Assembly: GCA_035582835.1 (NCBI GenBank)
Contig: JAYKAV010002430.1
Location: 127,631 to 191,630, forward strand
DNA length: 64,000 bases
Direction: 5' to 3'
From: Phoebastria nigripes
Lineage: Eukaryota > Chordata > Aves > Procellariiformes > Diomedeidae
Shown here: positions 10,456 through 20,300 of the stretch, piece by piece
Layout of the letters: each line of letters opens with the position of its first letter
Position numbering within the stretch: the first letter of the stretch is position 1
Notes under the pieces: model-generated
What the model was told of the DNA's origin: nothing
Databases searched by the model: none
The model's input: the letters and a program-made list of their open reading frames with translations, nothing else
Translations under genes and position numbers: made by a program

Positions 10456-12906
10456 CTGGGGAGATGGGCAGGAGTGGGGGGGACCGCTGGTGGCAGATCA
10501 CCCGGCCGTCCCAGCAGCTCCCACGGGGACAGGGACACTCACTTGCAGATGGTGTCCAGCTCCTGCGCCTCCTCGCCGCCCTCCTCCCGCTGCTGCCGGA
10601 CGCTCTGGGCCATGCTGTCCCCCAGGCTGATGAGGCAGCCAGCGAAGCCCTGGTAGATGGTGTCACACTTCCCCGCCATGCTGACGGGCTCCTGGCTCGT
10701 GGCTGCGGGGGAGAGGAGAGACAGAGCTGAGCCCTGACGGCCATCGCCTGCCCAGCTCAGGGGCAGGTGTCACCATGCGGGGGTGATGCTGGGCTCCGAA
10801 ATGTGGTGAGGGGCTGGCACCCGCTTCCACATCCCACCAGACCCCCGGCATACTCTCCCCAGGTACTCAGAGTGAACCTTTGTTCCTGGCCCAGGAGCCT
10901 GATGTGGCACGATGGGATGACCCCGCAAGCGATGCTGCCATTAGCCACAGGGGATGAGCAGCGTGCCGGCCGCTTCCCCTCGGGCCCCCCAGGCTCTCCC
11001 CGGAGCCATCTGTCCCGGCTTTTATCCCCTGACAGCAAAGATTAATTTGTGACTACAACAGAAAAAAAAACAAAAGCAAAGGCTCAGCAAGCTGGAGTCC
11101 CTGCTCCTACTGCAGTGGGAGGGAAGGGGAATAGGGGAAGGGGAAAGAGGGAAGATGAAGGGGGAAGGGGAAGGGGAAAGGGGAAGGAAAAGGGGAAGGA
11201 AAAGCACAAAAGGAAGAGGCACAAGTGCAACTCTGGCTGGTTCACCCTGGGAAGCCCCAATTCCCTGCTCTGCTCCACAAGGGATGAACCACCGGGACTG
11301 GCTGAACCCCAATGCTGGCCACGGGACAGTGAGTGACAGGGTGCGTTGGGGATGACCGCGAGTGCCATCCACGGCTGGGGGGAAGCCCAAAAAGAGCTGG
11401 TGTGTGGCTGGGTCACAGGGAAACGCTGGCCGGTCGGCTCGGCTCTGCCCCGGGGGTCCCGCAGGGCCACATCACGGGAGGTGTGAGACCGTCAGAACTG
11501 CCTTGCGTGTGCACCCGGGAGCTCTCTAAGCTGAGGATGCTGAAAAGGCGTGAGGACGGTCCTGGAGGGGTCCTCTGCGGGAAGGAGCCCCCAAAAGCAG
11601 CCGAAAGTTGCCCGGCGGCTGCCAAGGCAGCCAGGATGTCTCCATGGAGCCGTGTGCCGTGCCGCTGGCATCCCATGCCTGTGCCCCTGGAACAAGGCCC
11701 TGAGCAAAGTGGCTGTGGCCGAGACTAGTGCCGGGGCAAGGCTGTCACGGAGCACAGTGGGTGTTCACGAAAAGAAACCCTCCGAGCACATCACTGAGAA
11801 AAGTCTCAGACTGATGCCAGCCACGTGGGTCACAAATATCGCAGGTATCGATAGAGAAAGTGGGATCCGTTGCTCCTCTTTCAACCCAGCCGGGCAACAA
11901 GCGCGTCTCCCGCCAGCCCAGGGACACACTGGCTGGTAGGGCCAGCAGATGNCTTCCCTCGGCCGGCTGGTCCCTGCCACAGGCTCCTGGGCTCCTCTAA
12001 AGCCCAGCACAAACCCTCCCCTCTGCCCAGCTCTCTCAGCACAAGGCTGGGCAGGGCAGGCAAGGAAGGAGAAACCAGGAGGGCAAATCATCTCTGCTAC
12101 CCCGCCGCAAAACCAGGTGGGAAAAACCTGTCCCCAGCTCCATCAGGGAGAGAGCCCCAAGGGAAAGGCAGGGAGGGAGCCCAGGGTGCTGCAGAGCATC
12201 GCTGGCTCCAAGNGAGTGCCGACGCAGCCATCCTGCTTCTGGGGAAGGGCCTGAATCATCCACCCTCCGAGCCTGAAAACTCCCCCAGGCTTGGTGGTCC
12301 CCGTCCTCCCCCTCTCCGTGCAGCGCTGGACCAGGTTAGCCCCCGGGCTCCTGCATCCCTCTTCAGGGCAGGGATGCCACTGGGTACCGCTGCGCCCGGA
12401 GCCGGACGGTGTCCTCCCTCGGCTCTGGGAGGAGCGGGAGAGCGTGGAGGCGACACGTTGGTGCCGGCGAGGTGCAGGATCTGCGGACGACTGTTGCCCA
12501 GCGGGCAGGATGCCCTCCAGGCCCCTGGTGAAGGAGGGCAGGCAGGGAAAGCCACCAGGAGCGTGGGGTCGGGGGGCAGGGCTGGCCTGGGGCACTGGTC
12601 CAGGCTGGAGAGCCGGAGGCTGGGGACTGTCCCTGCCTGAGCGGAGGGACCCCCGGGCAGTGCTGCGAAGCCGCTTTCCTCCTTGCCCGGCGCTGCAGGA
12701 CGGCGGGAGACGGAGCGACGGTGGATCGCTGAGCCTCGGGGGCAACCGGGCACCCCGCTCCCCGCAGCTAGAGAGGGCAATGAAGCCGAAGGCGGCCGGG
12801 GGTCCCGCTCCCACCCGCCAGCCTCCCCCGGGTCCCGGCGGCACTCACCGAGGTGCAGGAGCAGCGGGCACACAACGCCCAGCAGCCGCCAGCAGCCGCA
12901 GCCCAT
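10182..12906 (-). CDS. NRN1L: Neuritin-1-like protein, complete
   Basis: Coding exons are 12849-12906, 10543-10702 and 10182-10455, joined in phases 1 and 2 with GT-AG sites. They give 492 bases or 163 residues (human NRN1L is about 165). The protein has an N-terminal hydrophobic leader (about residues 1-20, core LLGVVCPLLLHL), then the neuritin core with CDTIYQGF, the six family cysteines (in KCDT, GCLI, ICK, ACAS, SCPEE and LCSA) and the SWDDFHACASEVLSSCPEEAA block. It ends in a hydrophobic tail after a Pro-rich spacer, as expected for GPI-anchor attachment. Neuritins are small extracellular, GPI-linked proteins acting in neurite growth and synapse maturation; NRN1L is the less studied paralogue. 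The start codon sits in CACCATGG, an ideal Kozak context. Its position just downstream of EDC4 on the same strand matches the human locus. Confidence 0.93.
10543..10702 (-). CDS. NRN1L: NRN1L coding exon 2
   Basis: Acceptor CCCGCAG and donor GTGAGT. The exon encodes the end of the leader region and the first half of the neuritin domain (KCDTIYQGFAGCLISLGDSM ends this block). An acidic/Gln insert, REEGGEEAQ, precedes LDTICK and is longer than in the human protein. An internal ATG in AGCATGG context lies just before the domain, but starting there would remove the leader. Confidence 0.92.
10703..12848 (-). other. NRN1L: NRN1L intron 1
   Basis: A 2.1 kb intron between the leader exon and the neuritin-domain exon. 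It contains the polypurine tract at 11108-11215 and two isolated Ns (near 11952 and 12213). No other exon is recognised in it. Confidence 0.85.
11108..11215 (+). repeat. Polypurine (GGGGAA)n tract with G-quadruplex motif
   Basis: Almost uninterrupted G/A on the plus strand, including four G4 runs separated by AA or AAA near 11161-11185. This satisfies the usual four-run G-quadruplex pattern and is also a mirror-like purine tract. It lies in NRN1L intron 1, with the G-rich strand opposite the transcript. Confidence 0.85.
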
Positions 12907-13310
12907 GGTGCGGACCCCGCCGCCGCCGCCGCCGTGTGCTCCGCGCCCCGCCAGCCCCGGCCCCGCCGCCGGCAGCCCCGGCCCCGCCGCACCGCCCCCG
13001 GCCCGCCCCGGCCCCGCCCCGGCCCTCCCCGCCGGGGCCGCGCAGCGGGTGGAGGAGCCCCCCGGGGCTGGACCCCAGAGCCGGCAGTCCCGGGAGCTGT
13101 GAAAAGGGGAACTCGCGTCTCCTTCCTGCGGGCAGCAGCCCCCCGCAACAAAGCCTGCGGGGAGGAAAGACGGCTGCGCCCGGCGGGGCTCGGCCGGGAA
13201 CGCTCGAGCAGAGACGCGGGGGAAGATCTGGGAACACAAAGGGCAGCCCGGCCCCTCGCCTCCGGCTCCGGCCCGGAGGTTGTCCCTCCAAGACGTTTCA
13301 CATGCTCCAG
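12640..13310. promoter_or_regulatory. NRN1L: NRN1L CpG-island promoter
   Basis: Dense CpG and GC-box-like sequence (repeated CCCCGCCCCGG on the plus strand, about 12990-13030) surrounds and precedes the NRN1L start codon. No TATA box is seen. The island begins just past the EDC4 3' end, so the promoter occupies nearly the whole intergenic space. GC boxes suggest Sp/KLF-type control; this is inferred from motif only. Confidence 0.7.
12849..12906 (-). CDS. NRN1L: NRN1L coding exon 1 (signal peptide)
   Basis: ATG in a CACCATGG context, then MGCGCWRLLGVVCPLLLHL and one base of the next codon before donor GTGAGT. The exon supplies the secretory leader. Confidence 0.92.
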
Positions 13311-13353
13311 GAGCGGTTCCAAAGGCCGTGCAGCCTTCCCTCTGCAGCACAAC

Positions 13354-13357
13354 TTTT

Positions 13358-13398
<41 letters not shown>

Positions 13399-13445
13399 TT
13401 TTTTATGGAAGTGTTCCTAATTTTATTTCAAAAAAAAAAAAAAAT
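13354..13445. repeat. Poly(T)/poly(A) tracts at the EDC4 3' end
   Basis: On the plus strand a T run (13360-13391) is followed by A7, T6, a short unique stretch containing TTTATT, and an A run (13430-13444). The T and A runs could pair as a foldback. Read on the EDC4 strand, the long T run is a genomic poly(A) about 30 bases downstream of AATAAA. Confidence 0.9.
13422..13427 (-). terminator. EDC4: EDC4 poly(A) signal (AATAAA)
   Basis: This is the only AATAAA or ATTAAA found on the minus strand between the EDC4 stop codon and the NRN1L CpG island. It implies a 3' UTR of about 0.8 kb and cleavage close to 13400. Confidence 0.65.
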
Positions 13446-14201
13446 TCAAAATTTAGATAAAAAGAAAAACCCTGCTGTAAAATCAAAACTAACATCTGAA
13501 CCATGGACATGTTCTGACACACAACAACAGAACCGATGGCCCCCAGGGGCTCTCGCAGCTTGCTGCTGCCCGACCACCCCGACCCAGAGCACCTCCTCAC
13601 GTCACTCCAGAGGCACACACGCACACGCAGCCCCCCTGCCCAAACCTGCCCGCACTGCGTAGGAGGGGCTGGGCACCCCACTACGGTGGCAGCGCAGATC
13701 TGGAGTTCATGAAACCCCCTTCCTACTCGGCTGATATCCTCCTAGCTACTCACCCCACCGGGGAGGAAGAGTTTGAGTCCTTGACTAAGGTACTAGTTTC
13801 TGGTCAACGAGGAATGCNTGTCCCCAGTAGCCCCATTGCTCGGGGCTCAGAGTGCACCTCCCTGCTGCCATGAGCAGAGGAGAAGACTCCAAACTAAAGG
13901 GGTAAGAAATCCACCGGCTTCTGCTGAATGCGACTCGGACTGCCAGCCAGGCCTCAGGGACGGATGGGCAGGTGAAGAAGAGACTTAATTCTCTCAAAAA
14001 GAGGCTATTTAGGAAAATAAGCCAAGTGAGCGTTCAGTGACTATTTGGGACTATACACAGATGGCGTTTGCCTTAGAGACATCACACACATGTTGATAGA
14101 TTTCCTGGCAAGAGCTCTTAACACAAGCCATACGTGGTTAGTAACTACTGGATCTGCTGGGTGGGCTTCCACGGAGCAGCCCACAAGATAGGCAGGTCCT
14201 C

Positions 14202-14394
14202 CTAGGTCATGCCGGGGGTGACCAGGCCCTGGAGCATGATCATGAGGCGACGGGCAGGCTTGCTCAGCGTGTTGTGGGGTTCCACCTGGAGGAACTGGAA
14301 GAGCTTCTGCCGCACCTGGTTCATGACTGACCCCATGTGGTCTCGGGTGATAGGGTCACCGCGGTCCAGGTGCATCACCGCCTCNTCCAAGTAA
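14202..14394 (-). CDS. EDC4: EDC4 coding exon 29 (terminal)
   Basis: Residues 1339-1402 and TAG. Contains DPITRDHMGSVM and RQKLFQFLQ of the C-terminal helical domain. The N at 14385 leaves one residue as Glu or Asp; Glu is expected from homologues. Confidence 0.95.
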
Positions 14395-17300
14395 CTGAAC
14401 GAGAGAGACCAGGGTTAGAACCAAACCCAACGTGCCATCCCAATGTGATTCGGTTGATTTTAGCACTGAAGATGCACAATTCTGCTCCCCCACCCACCCA
14501 AACTCAGTGCAGTATGTTCAGCCATCAGAAAATAAACGTTACTGACTCATAGCAGAGTCCACCTATCCCTTCTTCAACGTGTAAGGGCAGCCTATGTATT
14601 TTCCAGCCTGCAGTACGTGCAACACGACCTGGCTGCCTGAACCAAGCAGGCACAACAGCAAGCTAGAACTCCCGGCAGAGCTGGAGGTGGCACTTGGCCA
14701 CAGGCTGTGCCTGGTCACAGCTCTGTAGATATTTTCTTTGATGCCTTTTTAGCATAAGCTGAATTAGTCACTTATTAGACAGTAAAAATCCTCAGCAGTG
14801 AGGCTTATTTCATGTAGGGATATATTTAAGGTCTTCTTCCAATATGTCTATCCAGGAAGGGGTGGGGGAAGAGCAAGAATTTTACCAACAAGCCGTTCTG
14901 AAGTTCAGACGAGCCATAAACCTTCAAACCACAGCCTGAGAGTAAGGCAACGTGGTCACTGCAAAAGATTTTCACTAACAGACCAGCTTGAACTTAACAG
15001 CAGCAACTTTAACTCTGATTACCAGCTTGGCTGTAACTTTTTCAGTTTTTCTAGCTTGCTTTATCCCTATTGTTAACTTGAGTTAAAAACTTGATTTAAG
15101 TCATTTTTCCATACAAGCTATGGTTAAAACCTGCAGATACCTTAACAAGTTAAGTTTTTTAGGACAGATAACAGGGTTTTGACTCATTCACTAAAAATGT
15201 TCATGGCAGTATCAGCACCGTCACAATTTTGTCACACGAGCTTTGCTTAGAACATCTAAGAGACACCAGTTCCAGTAGCTCCTGCTGCCACCTCCCACTG
15301 AGCCTGTCTGGCAGTCACGACAAGAAACTGCCGACACAAAGTCCAGCGACGGGTTAAGAATTGAGGACAGAGCAAAGTTGCTCTGGATATTAAGCTACCC
15401 AGGAAACATGGCACTATCCCTCCTTTTACCTCCACAGGGGAATTGTTCCTTGGTTAAAGGAGATCGCTGCACAGACCGCATATAATATTTACAGACTACA
15501 ATCCAGGAGGTAGCAGCACCTACAGCTAGGTGCCCCTTCTACTACTACCTCTGGGCAGCAAAGCTTTCTGTGGCAACGCCTACATCTTTTTCCAAGACAT
15601 TACTGGTTGTTCACATGCCAGTAACAGGCTACAGAAGCTCCAACCTTTGTCGAAGCACCACCTTCCACTTCCAGGCAGTGAATTTAAAGCCAGAGCCAGG
15701 AGTAGGTCTGCACAGGTTCGGACCCGGTGCTCTGATCATACTCACTTCAACTTCAGTTCCGTACGAGTACCCAAATCCGAGGAGAGCTGCTGAATGAGAG
15801 AGAGCAGAACAGGCTGGGACAGCGGGCACGGATGCTGTCCGAATACTTGCTGAGTATCCACAGTCTCACAGACATACAGGACCAGGTTGAGATCAGCTGC
15901 TGTTAGAGCCTGCAAGGAAGACACAGCTAGAAATGCAGAGGAAACAACAGGCAGGTGAGGGACACAGGACTGAGCACGAGGCAGCCCTCTGCCTTGGGGC
16001 AGTTCAATGGCTCGCCAGCCTCCTCTGGAAGTAGAAGTCTCTGCAAACCCTGCTGTACATGCAAGCAGGACCGTGCTTAGGCTCAGTCCATGCTCAGAGG
16101 ACACCCGTGTCTGTTCTAAGCTGAACAGACCCCAACCAGACAGAGGGGAGCAGGTTACAGTTAGCAGCACGGAGCAGGGCCATGTTTGCATCCCCTGCCA
16201 GCCCACTGGCACAGCATTGCTATTATTCCCAGAGGAGTTTGTCTGCAGCAGCTCAAATGGATCTGCCGACATACTCAAAGACAAAGGCAAGGTCAGGCCC
16301 CAGCTGGTAGATCTGCCTGGAGAGGCTTATGAAGCTGCTGCTTTTCAGGGGTGCACCATGTGCCACCGCTGATGGCAAAACACTCTGGCTTACTGGAGCG
16401 CTGACACTGTCCTGACAGGGCATGGGCAGGGAAGAAGGAACTTAACTGCCACAAATCACGGAACTTGCACAGCTCTGGCTCAAGCTGCATGAGAGTTCAG
16501 CTACACCCCTTGAGCAGTCTGCTGCCACAGGTCTTTTCAGGCAACTCCTGTACAAGTTGTGGGATTATGTCCCCAGCTCAAGGAGCCCTTTTTCCCCCCA
16601 CTCCATCCCCCAACAAGCAGCGATGCCCACTACCAGGAAGCCTAGGTACCTGCTGGAAAGCTTGGTTGAGGTGTCCCTGCTGGAGCATCTGAAGGATGTG
16701 AGTTTGCTGAGACTGGAAATCCAAGTGAGCAGCAGGGATCGGAGTCCCAGCCGCCGAACGCATTGCCTGGACGATGCTCGAGGTGACAGCTGCTTGCTGC
16801 TCCTTCATAGCCAGGCTCACTTCTCCTTTAATGACTCTCTGCACCTGGGCCAAAATAGACTCCTGCATGCTAAAAAAAACCCCAACAAACAGGCATCTCT
16901 GAAAATGAAGAGCTGAGGGACAACATTGCACAAAGCTTGTACCAGCGAGAAAGCCCAGGCTTGCTTGCTTATTGTAGTGTGGCTACCAAAGGGTTAATAC
17001 AAACTGCTCTGAGGCACAGGCATCGGAAACATGCTGCGCAAGGCAGCTCCGTGGCCAACACCACCACGTCCCAGGGTGCATGCAGAAGATGCTGGGATTC
17101 TGTGCGGGAAAGTGATGTTTCAGGGAACTAAGTCTCTCATTGTACAGCGTTTTAAATCTTTAATGTCTCTGGCTTACAAGCAAGGCTACTAAGCTCTAGG
17201 TTCATCCCTGAATGGGCCCAGCTTTCTGTATCAGATCCGTTAGATGCAGTTTCCTAGCCTGCAGATGACCCCTTTAAAATGAGAACGCACTTCCACTGAG

Positions 17301-20300
17301 CCTCTACCTTCTCCACACGAGACCAGTTTACAGTGCAGGCTCCGCTGCTGCGTGTTACACCTTCTTCCCCCCCAAGGGCTGGATCCTTCCCTCTTACAAA
17401 GGGTACAAAGCATCGAACCTGCTCTACCACAGGTAGAATAGCAGGACCTCCCTGGGACCAAGCACAGCCTGTGCAACGAGACCAGAAGTCTGGTAGCCTT
17501 CCTGGCAAGCCTGGTCTGCATCGAAGACCCCAATGTGCTCTGACATATGTTCTAGTGGCTTAAAATAGAGGGGGACATTCTGCCCTGCAGGTGACCACTG
17601 GCCGGTCTTAATGCCTGGCAACCTGCCACCAGCTTCATGGTGCAAACGTGCTGAAGGCACCACCAGGATCACATCTTGAAACCAGGATGGCCAAGCACAA
17701 ATTGCTGCAGAGCAGCTGGGAGGACAGAGTAGCCTGCAGAATCTGTTGGTATGCCTGAGGACACAGAGTAAAGAAGAAAAGCCCTCAAAAGACCAGAAGA
17801 ACATTTCAGAACAAGAAGGCTAGTCAGAATTGAGTGTGCTTTTGGGCTGCCTTAGGTCCTTCTGTCCTCCAACATGCACGTGGGATGCTGTGAAAAGCCC
17901 CGAGCTCCCACACGCAGCAGTGATACATCTGGTTAGAAACCTTCTGTGGTCTTCCTTTTGTGCTCTACAGGGCAACAGTTACACCAGCCCACATGCTTTG
18001 TCATACTGTGCACAGAGCCAACAAGCAGCCCTACAGCAGCAAATGGCTCGTTCCACAACTAGCAGGGAGAGGTTTTTGTTACGCACATGTATACTTCTCA
18101 CTGACATCTCTCTCCGCAAGCCCAGCTGCCAACTTACTTGCCCACGATAATATGCAGCTGATGCTGCACCTCAGCATGGACGCTGGCTGCGACAGTGGAA
18201 GCCAGCTGCTCGGTGGTGCTCTGGAAGGTGCTGATGAGCTGTCGAAGCTGATTCAGCAGCGGGTCCCGGGCCTCCTGTTCTCGTACCTTCTTGTTCTTCA
18301 AGTGAGTCTCAAGCTGCTGGATATCTGCAACAACGAGAGAGGAAGACGTTTGTGCCATCGGTACCTGTGGAGATGGTCAGGGCAGAAATCCAGCTGCCAG
18401 GCTCTACACATCCTCCAGCAGAAACAATTACTGAGCCAGTGTACAAGCGCAGGAGAGGGGGGAGAACGCACAAGCCTTGTTTTGGGCTGCGTTACACTAA
18501 CCTAGAAACCCTGCTTCCAGCCTCCCCATCATGCAGGATTACGTGACACAGCAACAAAGCCATGAGTTCTCTTGCGACAGACCTTTACAGGCACTGTTTG
18601 TTCAGGGCAAGATAAAGGTGGGAGCCAGGGTATTTTATTTCATACACAGTGTGAGTTGTGATCTGCATTAGTGATGGAGTTCAATGCCAATGAAGAAAGA
18701 AGAGGAACATTTCTGACAAAAAGAAAAAAATCATGTCTGCAGAGATCAAAAAGCTGTATTTTAAAATATTTTATGAACTGGTCTGATCAAAAGGGGGAAG
18801 AATATAAGCTCTATTTACTTGTGGGAGACTTGTGAGGAAAAGGAAGGGTGCAAAATAAACAGCAGCTGGAGACACTGCAGATCTATGGACAACAGAAGTC
18901 GCTGTGCCAGCACTAGCCAACTTCAGGCCCCCTCAGAAACCAGCTCTGCAGAGTAATACCTGTCTCACCTCCCAGAAGGCCAAGGAACTGGATCCCAAGC
19001 CTGAGAAGAGGAAAGATCTTCTCCAGTGCATCAGTGTACAATTTTCCTTACTTAAGAGTATAGTTTTCTTTTTTCCAGCCTGACCATGTCTATCTACACT
19101 GTTCAGCCACTATTTAACATCTGATCATCCCTGTACCCTTCCCAAAACCCTCCCCAATTCCATTACCCCTCTGAGATGAGTGCCTAGCTGCAGGACTGCT
19201 ACCCTCTCCATACACCATCTTCCTGATGTCAGGATGGGGTAATCCTACAGCTGGGCTTTTCTACTCAATAGATGAAGTCACGGATTCACAGAATGAGGCC
19301 ATGTGTTTCGCTGCATGAGCTACAAAGACCAGAGGTGAATCTCTGTTCTTATAGCACCACCCACAAAACCTCCTCACTTCTGCTTCTATTTCCCAAGCGT
19401 GAAATGGAGCATGCAGATGGGCTAAGAGGTTAAACAGTCACCAGTGAAACTCTGAAAGGCAAAGACATCAGAAAAGACCAACTTGTGGTCAGCCACTAAT
19501 GCAAATACGCTGTGCAGAGAAAAATCAGAGAAGAAAACCTACTCACATTCCTGTGTGCCCTGCTTGAAGGTGTCATTGATTTGCTGGAACATGGACTGGC
19601 AGCTCTTCTCAAAGGCTGGCAACACAACACTCTGAAACGCTTCCCTGTAAGCTGACTGGATCGGCCCCTGCAGGGTATCGGCCGTTGCCCTCACAACAGT
19701 ATCTGTAAGGTTCTTACAAGCACACACAGAAGAGATTCCAGAAAATTAACAACAGTCTGCTGCAGACTAAACAAACACTGTAGGTCCCTGCAACACACCC
19801 ACATCAGATAAGGACAGCCCAGTGTCACAAGCCTGTATTCCCTCAGCTCTTTCCACTGACCAGGCTGCACCATGACTACAGCAGGCAGAGCATCTGCTTG
19901 CTGAGGGGCTGCCTGAGAACATCACAGTTTCCCTCTAGTTCAGCTGTAGAGCAAGGGAAGGTGCCACAGTCAGGCATGGCTCCTTTCCCCTTCCCCTGGT
20001 TCCCTCCCACAATCCACCATTCCCTGCCAAGGTAAGTAACAAGCTTCTGCTCCCTAAATAATGTAGAAATGGAGAACAGAGCGGAGAGCAGAAGAGCCAG
20101 TCAAACTTTCACCACTTGGCTGATTGAGATGGCCCTAAAAACACTGCTGTAGTGAGAATTCTCTACTCTAGTAGGAAATGAACAACTTGCTAAAGGAAAG
20201 AAAGGGCTAATGAGGCAAAGCAGGCAGGGGAGTACACAAGCTCACTCTCCGGATGAGACCAGGAAAGAGCTTTGACCACTGGCAGCTAAACTGACCTTAC

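Noticed and set aside
12256..13460. Long overlapping frames on both strands (364 and 389 codons)
   Set aside because: They are artefacts of the NRN1L CpG island: Pro/Arg/Ala-rich low complexity, and on the minus strand merely read through NRN1L exon 1 past its splice donor.
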